A DNA stretch of 64,000 bases from assembly GCA_017459895.1 (NCBI GenBank), contig JAFUCA010000001.1, positions 1 through 64,000 of the forward strand, written 5' to 3'. Made by a program: the position numbers and the translations under genes. The notes beneath the pieces are model-generated. The model was not told the origin of the DNA and did not search any database. It worked only from the letters and a program-made list of their open reading frames with translations. Numbering within the stretch: position 1 is the first letter of the stretch; each line of letters starts with the position of its first letter. This stretch comes from Bacillota bacterium. GTDB lineage: Bacteria; Bacillota; Clostridia; Peptostreptococcales; Anaerovoracaceae. This document shows, piece after piece, positions 46,188-54,759 of the stretch.

Positions 46188-47606
46188 ATGCCAGTTTTGG
46201 GAGCGTTTATGGTCCCCCATCCGCCGATGATCGTGCCGGCGGTCGGTCGGGGAGGCGAGGAGCAGATCCGCGAGACGACCGCGGCCTATGAGCAGGTGGC
46301 GGAGGAGATCGCGAAGCTGCAGCCGGAAACGATCATCCTTACCAGTCCTCATTCCATTATGTATGCGGACTATTTTCACATTTCGCCGGGCCGGGCGGCG
46401 CAGGGCTCCTTCGCGCAGTTCGGTGCGCCGCAGGTCCGCTTCGATGAAAGCTATGACGAAGAGCTGGTGCGTGCGGTCTGCGATCTGGCGGACCGGAACG
46501 GCTTCCCGGCGGGGACGCTGGGGGAGCGGGATCCGCAGCTGGATCACGGGACCATGGTGCCGCTGTGGTTCATCCGGCAGAAGTGGCAGGATTTCCGGCT
46601 GGTTCGGATCGGCCTTTCCGGCCTGCCGCTGAGCGACCACTACCGGCTGGGCCAGCTTTTGCGAAAGGCAGTTCACGATACCGGGCGGCGGGCAGTGATC
46701 ATTGCCAGCGGAGATCTGTCCCATAAACTGCAGGAATACGGGCCTTACGGATTCGCTGAGGAGGGGCCGCAGTACGATGCGCGGATCATGGATGTGTGCG
46801 GCCGGGCATCCTTCGGGGAGCTGCTGGAGTTCGATGAGGCGTTCTGCGAGAAGGCGGCGGAGTGCGGCCATCGGTCCTTCGTCATCATGGCCGGGGCGTT
46901 CGACGGGCAGAAGGTCGCCGCCCAAAGGCTGGCGCACCAGGATGTAACCGGCGTTGGTTATGGGATCTGTACGTTCTATCCCGGGCCGGCGGATGACTCG
47001 CGCCGGTTTCTGGATCAGTACATGGAGAAGGCGCAGCAGGCGTACGCGCAGCGGGGGGCGGCTGAGGATCCTTACGTGCAGCTGGCGCGGCAGGCGCTGG
47101 AGAGCTATGTCCTGCGGCGGGAAGTGATCGCGATAGATGGCCTCGAGGCGAAGGGGGCGGACGGCCTGACAGCTCTGCCGGAAGAACTTTTGAGCACGCA
47201 GGCCGGGGCATTCGTTTCCGTTCATAAGGAAGGCGCCCTGCGGGGCTGTATCGGGACCATCGGCCCGACCAGAGCGACCCTGGCGGAGGAGATCATCGGC
47301 AATGCCATCAGCGCAGCCACCCGGGATCCGCGGTTCTCGCCCATCCGCCCGGAGGAGCTTCCGATGCTGGAAATCAGCGTCGATGTGCTGGGTAAACCGG
47401 AGGATATTCCATCGGAGGAGCATCTGGATGTGAAGCGGTACGGCGTGATCGTTACAAACGGCGGGCGGCGGGGGCTGCTGCTCCCGGATCTGGACGGCGT
47501 GGACACGGTTCGCCAGCAGGTGGAGATCGCGAGACAGAAAGCCGGCATTCAGCCCGGCGAACCGGTGCAGCTGCAGCGGTTCGAAGTCATCCGGCATACG
47601 ATCTGA
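46188..47606 (+). CDS. AmmeMemoRadiSam protein: MEMO/LigB-like domain fused to AMMECR1
   Basis: 472 residues from the ATG at 46188 (RBS GAGGTG). Residues ~1-265 are a class III extradiol-dioxygenase/MEMO-like domain (MVPHPPMIVPAVGRGG, ILTSPHSIMYADYF, IIASGDLSHKL). Residues ~290-472 are an AMMECR1 domain (GAFVSVHKEGALRGCIGTIGPTRATLAEEIIGNA). Together with the radical SAM gene downstream this makes the AmmeMemoRadiSam set. Its biochemical role is unsettled. It begins only 10 nt after hicB. Confidence 0.92.
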   Translation: MPVLGAFMVPHPPMIVPAVGRGGEEQIRETTAAYEQVAEEIAKLQPETIILTSPHSIMYADYFHISPGRAAQGSFAQFGAPQVRFDESYDEELVRAVCDLADRNGFPAGTLGERDPQLDHGTMVPLWFIRQKWQDFRLVRIGLSGLPLSDHYRLGQLLRKAVHDTGRRAVIIASGDLSHKLQEYGPYGFAEEGPQYDARIMDVCGRASFGELLEFDEAFCEKAAECGHRSFVIMAGAFDGQKVAAQRLAHQDVTGVGYGICTFYPGPADDSRRFLDQYMEKAQQAYAQRGAAEDPYVQLARQALESYVLRREVIAIDGLEAKGADGLTALPEELLSTQAGAFVSVHKEGALRGCIGTIGPTRATLAEEIIGNAISAATRDPRFSPIRPEELPMLEISVDVLGKPEDIPSEEHLDVKRYGVIVTNGGRRGLLLPDLDGVDTVRQQVEIARQKAGIQPGEPVQLQRFEVIRHTI

Positions 47607-47607
47607 A

Positions 47608-47822
47608 TATCCGGCATTCCTTAAAACAAGCTGATTCTGCCCGCAGAATAAGGAATCCCGGATCATTTCGGTGGGGTGCAGGAGGAGGAAGATACGCGAA
47701 TTCCTTATTATCGCCCGCAGAACAGCGCTATTTAATGAATTCCATGAACCGAGCCCGATGCCGGGAACGGGAATTCCTTAAAACAATGGCTTTACAACAG
47801 GATTTTAAGGAATCCCGGTTAT
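47608..47822. repeat. Inverted-repeat array, ATTCCTTAAAA family, locus C (three units)
   Basis: Unit 1 pairs ATCCGGCATTCCTTA (near 47609) with TAAGGAATCCCGGAT (ending about 47663). Unit 2 (47698-47743) is degraded. Unit 3 pairs GGGAATTCCTTAAAA (near 47769) with TTTTAAGGAATCCC (47803). The array lies inside the AmmeMemoRadiSam gene pair and, as at locus B, has three units. Confidence 0.85.
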
Positions 47823-47849
47823 CGTGTACATAAGAACAAGGGGGAAGGT

Positions 47850-48755
47850 ATGCCGACTTGTCGCGTTTGCTTCAGACATTGTGAAATCGGGGAAAAGCAG
47901 CTGGGGTTCTGCGGGGCCAGGACCTGCGCGGACGGACAGATCACCGCGGCAAACTATGGCCGGATCACGGCGCTGGCGCTGGATCCCATCGAGAAGAAAC
48001 CTCTGCGCCGTTTTCACCCGGGAAGCATGATCCTGTCGGTGGGCAGCTACGGATGCAATCTGCGATGTCCGTTCTGCCAGAATAACAGCATTTCCTGGTC
48101 GGAGGAAGCCATGGATCTGGCGGTCTCGGCAGCGTCAGAGGCATCTGCCCGGCAGAACCAGACTTTGCATCGGAGTGTACAGCAGGTCACGCCGGAGGAA
48201 CTGGCGCAGGCGGCGGAGCAGTGCCGGCCCCGCGGCAGCATCGGCATCGCCTTCACCTACAACGAGCCGCTGGTGGGATACGAATTCGTCCGGGACACAG
48301 CGAAGCTGGTTCATGAGCGGGGCATGAAGAATGTGCTGGTGACCAACGGAACCGCAGGGCGCGCCATTCTGGAAGAACTGCTTCCCTGGATCGACGCCAT
48401 GAACATCGACCTCAAAGGCTTCACCCCGGACTGGTACCGGAGGATCGGAGGCAGCCTGCAGCAGACGCTGGACTTCATCGAACTGGCAGCAAAGCATTGC
48501 CACGTGGAACTGACCACTCTGATCATCCCCGGGGAAAACGACAGCGATGAGATGATGGAGGCTCAGGTGAACTGGATCGCGGGACTGACCGGTAAAGACG
48601 GAAGCAACATCGGCCGGCGGATCCCCCTGCACATCAGCCGGTTTTTCCCGCAGTTTCACATGACGGACCGGCCGCCCACAGACGTCCGGCGGATCTTCGA
48701 ACTCGCGGACCTCGCTTCCCAAAAGCTGGAGTACGTCTATACGGGGAACTGTTGA
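47850..48755 (+). CDS. amrS: AmmeMemoRadiSam system radical SAM enzyme
   Basis: 301 residues. N-terminal CRVCFRHCEIGEKQLGFCGAR is a Cys-rich extension typical of this family. The radical SAM motif is GCNLRCPFCQN (C-x3-C-x2-C), followed by SIGIAFTYNEPLVGYEF. It binds [4Fe-4S] and S-adenosylmethionine; the substrate is not established here. RBS GGGGGAAGG precedes the ATG. It ends shortly before a convergent gene. Confidence 0.92.
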   Translation: MPTCRVCFRHCEIGEKQLGFCGARTCADGQITAANYGRITALALDPIEKKPLRRFHPGSMILSVGSYGCNLRCPFCQNNSISWSEEAMDLAVSAASEASARQNQTLHRSVQQVTPEELAQAAEQCRPRGSIGIAFTYNEPLVGYEFVRDTAKLVHERGMKNVLVTNGTAGRAILEELLPWIDAMNIDLKGFTPDWYRRIGGSLQQTLDFIELAAKHCHVELTTLIIPGENDSDEMMEAQVNWIAGLTGKDGSNIGRRIPLHISRFFPQFHMTDRPPTDVRRIFELADLASQKLEYVYTGNC

Positions 48756-48773
48756 GAGAGCAGCAGGCCAGAA

Positions 48774-49316
48774 TCAGCTCAGCTTCAGATCGTTGCCGCC
48801 CATGTGTTTGATCCGGCGGTAATACCAGTTGATCAGGAAGGTCAGCACATAATCGTAGAGCAGCAGCAGTAGGGTGCCGGCGGCGATCAGGGCAGCAGCC
48901 GGATAGTCCGGCAGGGACACGGCGCTGGCAAGGACTTCGCGGAATCCCAGCAGACCCAGACAGAGAATCAAAACAAACACAGCGCACTTGCAGGCGATCT
49001 GGCCGGCAGCTGCGCTGATTTTTTCGATGAAGTATTTCGGGATGGCCCAGTAGCCGAAGAAAGCAATGTAGGGCAGGAGGGCCAGCTTGTTCGGGATGAG
49101 GATCAGGCCCAGAAGGCACGCCGCCGCGAACAGCAGCGCTCCGCCGCCGATGCCGGTCTCAATGACCATGACGGCAGTAAAAAGCGACGCGATGGCAAAC
49201 AGAGTCAGTTCGATTCCGGGAACGAAGGTCCCTCCGAACATGAAAACCAGGGCGAGGGCCAGGCAGATGCCGCCGAGGGCGATTTGGAATGTGCGGGTTC
49301 TGGGTTTCTGCTGCAT
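48774..49316 (-). CDS. Integral membrane protein, unknown function
   Basis: 180 residues from the ATG complementary to 49314-49316 (a longer version overlaps the DnaJ gene). Four to five hydrophobic helices occur, with a positive C-terminus (NWYYRRIKHMGGNDLKLS). The first helices (GGICLALALVFMFGGTFVPGIELTLFAI) are reminiscent of ECF S-component-like or DUF membrane proteins, but I cannot place it. It follows the DnaJ-like gene by 26 nt on the same strand and is likely co-transcribed with it. Confidence 0.7.
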   Translation of the reverse strand: MQQKPRTRTFQIALGGICLALALVFMFGGTFVPGIELTLFAIASLFTAVMVIETGIGGGALLFAAACLLGLILIPNKLALLPYIAFFGYWAIPKYFIEKISAAAGQIACKCAVFVLILCLGLLGFREVLASAVSLPDYPAAALIAAGTLLLLLYDYVLTFLINWYYRRIKHMGGNDLKLS

Positions 49317-49342
49317 GACAGGTCTCGGCCTCGGCCTTAGGA

Positions 49343-49966
49343 TCAGATGCAGTCGCAGCAGCAGTCGGCGCAGATGTAGCACTGCAGGGCCTGGCAGCAA
49401 AGGTCATCGTTGCTGCGGTTATAGCCCCGGTTCATCGCGTTGTTCTGGTACTGCTGGCCGCGGCCGACCAGAGAGTTCAGGTGCTGGCGATACTCAAAAT
49501 TGGACGGCTCCATGTTGACAGCCGCCTGCAGGTTGCTGACCGCCTCGTCGTACCAGCCTTTGCGGGAGGCAACGACGCCGTTCAGAAAATACCATTCGGC
49601 GCTGCGGTCCCCGGTCTGATTCAGGATATCCTCGGCTGCGCCCAGATTGCCGGCATCGATGCTGCGGCGAACCTGCTGATAATCGGCCGAGCTGTATGAA
49701 CCGCCGCCGTAACCGCCGGAGCTGCCGTAATCGTAACCGGAACCGCCGTAACCGCCCTGCCCGGAGCTGTAGCCGGAGCCGCTGCGCATCCGCATGATCG
49801 TATCGTAAGCCTCGTTGATCTCGGCCAGTTTGTCCTCCGCCAGGTCAGCGAGGGGGTTGTCCTGGTACCGGTCCGGATGGTACTTCTTGACCAGTTCCTT
49901 GTATGCGGTTTTGATCTGCTCGTCAGTGGCGTTTTCGGAAACGCCGAGAACTTCATATGGGTTCAT
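49343..49966 (-). CDS. J-domain protein with TPR-like region and Cys-rich tail
   Basis: 207 residues. The N-terminal J-domain is intact (YEVLGVSENATDEQIKTAYKELVKKYHPDRY, HPD present), so it can stimulate a DnaK. A Gly/Ser/Tyr linker and a short TPR-like helical repeat follow (AEWYFLNGVVASRKGWYDEAVSNLQAAV). The end is Cys-rich (CCQALQCYICADCCCDC), probably metal-binding or lipid-modified. It lies 14 nt downstream of the DUF5685 gene. Confidence 0.88.
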   Translation of the reverse strand: MNPYEVLGVSENATDEQIKTAYKELVKKYHPDRYQDNPLADLAEDKLAEINEAYDTIMRMRSGSGYSSGQGGYGGSGYDYGSSGGYGGGSYSSADYQQVRRSIDAGNLGAAEDILNQTGDRSAEWYFLNGVVASRKGWYDEAVSNLQAAVNMEPSNFEYRQHLNSLVGRGQQYQNNAMNRGYNRSNDDLCCQALQCYICADCCCDCI

Positions 49967-49980
49967 TCTTTTCTCCTTTT

Positions 49981-50922
49981 TCAGAGTCTGGTGCGCCCGT
50001 GCTTATCCGGCAGGATCCTGCGCAGGACCTCGTCGGTTCTGCGGTTCAGCCCGAAGTAGATTACATTTTCTATGATACCAGAATTTTTCTTAATATCAAG
50101 AGCTTCCAGGGATTCCCCCAGGACCGCCAGGTAGTGGTAGAGGTTGAAACGGAGCCGTTCGTCGATCCGTGCCCGGAACTGCCCGGGGGTCTCCTCCGCG
50201 TTCTCCTTGCCGGCCCGGTAGCCGAACCGCGTCAGCAGCGGATTGTAGGTGCCGGCTTCCAGATTCTCCTCGATGTCGTCCGCCGCGTCGATCAGGTAAA
50301 TCCACTTGCCTAAATGATACCCTGCTTTTGCAAAGGTTTCGTGAAGACCGGCTTTTTTTTCGGAATCCGCGTCCTCGTCTTCCAGACCGTACAGGAAGGC
50401 AGCGCCCTCGCGGAAGATCACGTCCATCACCTGCGCGAAGCCTTCGGCAACCCGGTCGATGCTGTCGCAGCCTTCCCGTTCCAGGGCGTTCAGCGCATCC
50501 AGGTGTTCTCCGATCCCCTTGCAAAGGGCTGGATGTTTCTTTTGCAGTTTTCGCCAGGTGCCCCGAAACGCGGCCAGGCCAGCCTTTGCAGAATTCCTGC
50601 CGTCGTCCTGCACGTCGTCCAGCAGCTTGTACCAGGCCAGGATCAGCATCAGATCGCCGGCATACTCGATGGCGCGGCACCGGATCACGGTCTTGCGCTT
50701 GATGTGATGAACGACGCAGTGCTCCTGCACCGGGGCGTCCGGCTCGGGGTCGACGCAGGCCAGCAGCAGCGCGATGAACGCCGCGTCATAGCTGAGCACC
50801 ATCCGGGGCAGCTGCCCGTAGGTCTTGCCGATGTACTTGCAGATGCCGCAGTAGTAGCCGGTGTAAATCTCGTATTCGCGAACCTTCAGCTCGCCCTTGT
50901 CGGGAATGACGTATCCTAGCAT
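49981..50922 (-). CDS. DUF5685 family protein
   Basis: 313 residues with the family opening LGYVIPDKGELKVREYEIYTGYYCGICKYIG (conserved CGIC) and a helical remainder with acidic D-rich helices (WYKLLDDVQDD, LIDAADDIEEN) and conserved Cys. Such proteins may be isoprenoid-synthase-like or metal-binding; no function is proven. It is first in a three-gene minus-strand group with the J-domain protein. RBS GGAGG precedes the ATG at 50922. Confidence 0.85.
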   Translation of the reverse strand: MLGYVIPDKGELKVREYEIYTGYYCGICKYIGKTYGQLPRMVLSYDAAFIALLLACVDPEPDAPVQEHCVVHHIKRKTVIRCRAIEYAGDLMLILAWYKLLDDVQDDGRNSAKAGLAAFRGTWRKLQKKHPALCKGIGEHLDALNALEREGCDSIDRVAEGFAQVMDVIFREGAAFLYGLEDEDADSEKKAGLHETFAKAGYHLGKWIYLIDAADDIEENLEAGTYNPLLTRFGYRAGKENAEETPGQFRARIDERLRFNLYHYLAVLGESLEALDIKKNSGIIENVIYFGLNRRTDEVLRRILPDKHGRTRL

Positions 50923-51097
50923 ATTGCCTCCAGCCTTGGATTGGTGAGTTTATCTTACGATAGATCGTGATTTTTTGCAATGGCGCGGGAGGGAGGTTGG
51001 GGGTTCGGAGGCCGGCGGGCGCGATTATGTATGCGTCCGCTTATTAGGGTGCACTTCGCGCGCTTCACGCTCTTCACGCGCTTCGCCTGCCGCCAGC

Positions 51098-51359
51098 CTA
51101 CCACCAGATCCGAAAACCCGCTCGATATGGTAGGGAGCTACCATATTCGATCGAAAACCGCGATATATGGTAGGAGGGAGGGGCTCTGGCCTCACGGCGG
51201 AGCAAATCTGTCCGAAAGTAAGTCGAAGCAACAACAAGATCGTTCTGTTTAAGGCGAGCCTCACTCACGGTACACCTCAGTTCCTACCACCAGATTCGAA
51301 AACCCGCGCAATATGGTAGGGAGCTACCATATCGTGCAGAACTTCGGAAATTATGGTAG
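51098..51359. repeat. Inverted-repeat array, CTACCA/ATGGTAG family (four units)
   Basis: Four 36-nt units: CTACCA(C/T) starting at 51098, 51138, 51284 and 51324, each with ATGGTAG starting exactly 29 nt later (51127, 51167, 51313, 51353). Units 1 and 3 share most interior bases, units 2 and 4 less. The ~555-nt gap between the DUF5685 and CCA genes has no convincing reading frame. Confidence 0.9.
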
Positions 51360-51477
51360 CGAGCACGCCCGCCATTGAAACTGCGGCGGCGAGGGGATGA
51401 CGCGTTCGGAGATTCTGTGTTAAAATATTTACGATGGAAGCCAAAGTTGAAAGCGAAGTGAGCAAAGGTGGGAGACC

Positions 51478-53061
51478 ATGAACCAATACATACAACTTGC
51501 GGCTTTTGCTCTGCAAAGGCTGGAGAGCGAGGGTTTCGAGGCGTTTCTGGTGGGCGGCTGCGTGCGGGAGGCGCTGCGGGCCGAGCTGGGACAGAGTACC
51601 AGCCTGCCGGAGGTTCCGGATGCGGGACAGAACCCCGGCCAGGAATCGGCGCTCGATAGCAGCCTGCCGGCGACCGATATTGACATCACGACCAATGCGC
51701 TTCCGGAAGAGATCTGCCGGGTGTTCAGCGATCTGGCGGTGATCGAAACCGGGATCAAACACGGTACGGTGACGGTGCTGGTTCCCGCCTGTCCGGCGTC
51801 TGCGGATCCGCCGGAGGGGAATCCGGCCTGCGCTGCCGATGCTGCCGCTGCCGACTCTTTTGCTGTCGCTCCCGGCGGCGTCTCCGACCCCACAGAGAAA
51901 CTGCCCCGCCGGCCCATTGAAATCACCACCTACCGGGTGGACGGCGCGTACTCCGACGGGCGCCATCCGGATCAGGTCCGGTTTGTTACGTCCTTGAAGG
52001 AGGACCTGCGCCGCAGAGATTTCACAGTAAATGCACTGGCGATGAACCTGCGGGGGGAACTGGCCGATCCCTTCGGAGGTCGGGCGGATCTGGAGGCGGG
52101 GACCATCCGGGCGGTCGGCGATGCAGAGGCTCGTTTTCGGGAAGACGGACTGAGGATTCTGCGGGCACTGCGATTCGCGGCAGTGTTGGACTATGAGATC
52201 GAACCACAGACCGAAGCGGCGCTGAAGCGGTGCGCGCCCTTGCTGGAGGAGATCTCTGCGGAGAGAATTTTCGCGGAACTGAAGAAACTGGTCTGCGGCG
52301 GCGCCGCCGGGCGGGTGGTCCGCCGTTATGCAGATGTGCTCGCCGTCATCATCCCGCAGATGGCGCCGATGAAAGGATTCCGACAGAACAATCCCTATCA
52401 CAAATACGATGTACTGGAGCACTGCGTCCGGGCGATGGAGGCGGTGCGGCCGGAGCGGGCTCCTGGGGAGGACGCGGCGCCGGGATACTGCATGAAGCTG
52501 GCGGCGTTGCTCCATGACATCGGAAAGCCAGGGACCTATTCCGTTGACGAGAATGGCATCGGACATTTCTACGGCCATCCCCAGGAGGGGGCGGTCATCG
52601 TCCGTCAGGTCATGAAAAGGCTGAAGGCGGACCGGTTCACATCCGAGCGCATGGAAACGCTGGTCCGGTATCACGACCTGGTATTTCAGGAGGATGACCG
52701 GCTGCTTAAACGCTGGATGAACCGGTACTCTCCGCAGGTGCTTCTGGAAATTCTGGAGATCAAACGGGCGGACAATATTGCCACAGGGAATGTGTCGCAG
52801 GAGCTGCTGGATAAGTTCGACCGGATCGAGCAGCGGATTCGAAGCATCCGAAGGGAAGCGGCCGGAGGACGGGACTGCTTTGCCATCCGCGATCTGGCGG
52901 TGAACGGACGGGATCTGATGGAAGCAGGTTTTCCCGAAGGGCCGGAGATCGGCCGGATCCTCCAGACTTTGCTGGAGGAAGTTATCGACGGGCAGCTGCC
53001 CAATGAGAGGCAGGCGCTGCTGGATCGGGCTGCTGATTGCAGTTTCCCTCCGGCAGAGTGA
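51478..53061 (+). CDS. cca: CCA tRNA nucleotidyltransferase with HD domain and two inserts
   Basis: 527 residues. The class II nucleotidyltransferase motif FLVGGCVREAL is followed by the metal-binding ATDIDITTNALPEEI, the RRRDFTVNALAM arginine motif and GLRILRALRFAAVLDYEIE. A C-terminal HD domain contains HDIGKPGTYS and HFYGHPQEG. It adds or repairs the CCA end of tRNA. Two low-complexity inserts interrupt the catalytic head (about residues 36-62 and 103-145), the second rich in Ala, Pro and Ser. Such inserts are not normal for the family. Confidence 0.93.
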   Translation: MNQYIQLAAFALQRLESEGFEAFLVGGCVREALRAELGQSTSLPEVPDAGQNPGQESALDSSLPATDIDITTNALPEEICRVFSDLAVIETGIKHGTVTVLVPACPASADPPEGNPACAADAAAADSFAVAPGGVSDPTEKLPRRPIEITTYRVDGAYSDGRHPDQVRFVTSLKEDLRRRDFTVNALAMNLRGELADPFGGRADLEAGTIRAVGDAEARFREDGLRILRALRFAAVLDYEIEPQTEAALKRCAPLLEEISAERIFAELKKLVCGGAAGRVVRRYADVLAVIIPQMAPMKGFRQNNPYHKYDVLEHCVRAMEAVRPERAPGEDAAPGYCMKLAALLHDIGKPGTYSVDENGIGHFYGHPQEGAVIVRQVMKRLKADRFTSERMETLVRYHDLVFQEDDRLLKRWMNRYSPQVLLEILEIKRADNIATGNVSQELLDKFDRIEQRIRSIRREAAGGRDCFAIRDLAVNGRDLMEAGFPEGPEIGRILQTLLEEVIDGQLPNERQALLDRAADCSFPPAE

Positions 53062-53390
53062 TTTTCTGCAACAGGGCAAGGAAATCCGGGGGCGATTCAG
53101 CGTTTATGGCGCCGAGAATTCCCCTGCATTGCAGTTCTTCTCAAAAAAATACAGAATCAACAACGAAATGCCGATTCTGTTGCAGTTTTTAGTTTTCAAA
53201 GAGCATCGTCTGCAATTTAGGCCTTCAAACGGGGTGTGCACCGCTCATCATGCACCGGGTTGATGCAGATTTTGCGATTTTTCCAAGCGATCTGCAGCAC
53301 CTGTGTCAGCGCCAGCGCATTGATATCCGAACCGAACTGCAGCGCGAAGGCCGGCGCAGATCCATGCAGCCCTGCAATCCAGCCACAGCC
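53062..53390. other. Intergenic gap with CTGCAA half-sites and a hairpin
   Basis: This gap between convergent genes has CTGCAA at 53066 and 53210 and TTGCAG at 53129 and 53180, plus a CAGAATC (53152) / GATTCTG (53173) hairpin followed by TTGCAGTTTTTA that may terminate cca. The half-sites are less regular than in the other arrays. No coding potential is seen. Confidence 0.5.
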
Positions 53391-54626
53391 TCACAGCCCG
53401 ATCTTCAGAAGTTCCACAAACTGTTTCGCGGTACGGGGGCTGCGTCCGTTTCTGCGGATGGCGTGAGCCTCGGCCCGGCGAATCAGTTCCTCCTCCGGTA
53501 GATCCACGCCGTATTCGGACGCCAGCGAACGGACGATGTCCAGGTATTCGTCTTTGGATGGCTTGCTGAAGGTGATGGTCAGTCCGAAGCGGGCGGCCAG
53601 ACTCATGGTCTCCTGCATCGTGTCGTTGACGTGCAGCTCATCCCCCGACCGGTCGGCGAAGGTCTCCTTCACGAGGTGACGCCGGTTGCTGGTCGCGTAG
53701 ATCACCGTATTGCCGCCGCACCCGGCCACACTGCCCTCCAGCGTCGCCTTCAGAGCGGAGAAATTGTCATCGTTGCCCGAGAAACTAAGATCGTCAATAA
53801 ACAATATGAACTTCAGGGGATTCGAAGCCAGCTCTTCCATGACATCCGGGATCTGATAGAGCTGGTTTTTCTTCACTTCGATGATGCGCAGGCCCCGGTC
53901 CGCGTATTCCAGCGCCACCGCCTTGATGGTGGAGCTTTTGCCCGTGCCGGCGTCCCCGTACAGCAGCATATTGCTGGCTCCGGTTCCGTCCAGCAGCGCC
54001 TCGGTATTCCGCAGGATCAGTCCGCGTTCCCTCTCGTATCCGAAGAGCTGCCGCAAAGGCTGGACATCCGGGTGGGCGACCGGCGTGATCTTGCCCCCGG
54101 AGATCCGGAAGAACCGGTAGTCCGCATACATCCCGTATCCTGTCACCGGAATCTGCTCCAGTTTGGTCATAAAATCGCTGATCAAATACAGGTTGCTATT
54201 GGTCCAGGAGGGAAGGAATCCGTCGTAACCGATGGCGCTTTTAACCTCCGTGCAGCTGAGCCCGGCCAGATCCTGCAGGGCGTTCAGTTCCCGGCGGGCA
54301 GCCTCCCGGATCTCATCGGACAGAAGTTTTTCTGCTTCCATCGCCTGCACGTAGAAGTTGTCATCCGAGAGGACCAGCTGGCGAATGTATTCGCTCAGGT
54401 CGGACCCGTGCGGGTAAAGGCTGGTCAGCACATCGCTGTACAGGCGGACCATATCGCCGTCCGCATCCGAGCCGCGGGCGGTGCCCTCGTCTTCGGCTGC
54501 TCCAGCCTTTGCATCCAGTGCTGCGAGGAGCCTGCGCAGCCCCGCGATGACCGGATCCTGCTTCAGCGCGCTGAACACCGTCAGAGAGTCAATGTTCAAT
54601 TGATATTCCAGAAATGATTTTTCCAT
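53391..54626 (-). CDS. DUF815 AAA-type ATPase
   Basis: 411 residues; ATG complementary to 54624-54626 with GAGGTGA upstream. The P-loop LLYGDAGTGKSS is near residue 223, Walker B-like FILFIDDLSF follows, then VIYATSNRRHLVKETF. This is the DUF815 family of predicted ATPases, of unknown role. An Asp/Gly/Ala-rich insert near residues 37-55 (LDAKAGAAEDEGTARGSDAD) carries a copy of the 10-mer. It is divergent from xpaC. Confidence 0.9.
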   Translation of the reverse strand: MEKSFLEYQLNIDSLTVFSALKQDPVIAGLRRLLAALDAKAGAAEDEGTARGSDADGDMVRLYSDVLTSLYPHGSDLSEYIRQLVLSDDNFYVQAMEAEKLLSDEIREAARRELNALQDLAGLSCTEVKSAIGYDGFLPSWTNSNLYLISDFMTKLEQIPVTGYGMYADYRFFRISGGKITPVAHPDVQPLRQLFGYERERGLILRNTEALLDGTGASNMLLYGDAGTGKSSTIKAVALEYADRGLRIIEVKKNQLYQIPDVMEELASNPLKFILFIDDLSFSGNDDNFSALKATLEGSVAGCGGNTVIYATSNRRHLVKETFADRSGDELHVNDTMQETMSLAARFGLTITFSKPSKDEYLDIVRSLASEYGVDLPEEELIRRAEAHAIRRNGRSPRTAKQFVELLKIGL

Positions 54627-54683
54627 GGAGTCACCTCATCTTTAACACGTCAAGTATACTCGTTTCCGGACGTACGCGCAAGG

Positions 54684-54712
54684 TTGTCGTCGGGCGGCTT
54701 CCCTGCTATAAT
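54684..54712 (+). promoter_or_regulatory. Promoter of the xpaC-rsuA-family gene pair
   Basis: -35 TTGTCG (54684-54689), 17-nt spacer, -10 TATAAT (54707-54712). Confidence 0.7.
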
Positions 54713-54759
54713 AACTTTGCGGAGAAATCGAAATACTAAGAAAGCCCGGTAGGAAAGCC

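Noticed and set aside
51098..51359. A tRNA or other known structured RNA in the cca upstream gap
   Set aside because: The repeated hairpins lack cloverleaf features and invariant tRNA bases; no tRNA or rRNA gene was recognised anywhere in the window.
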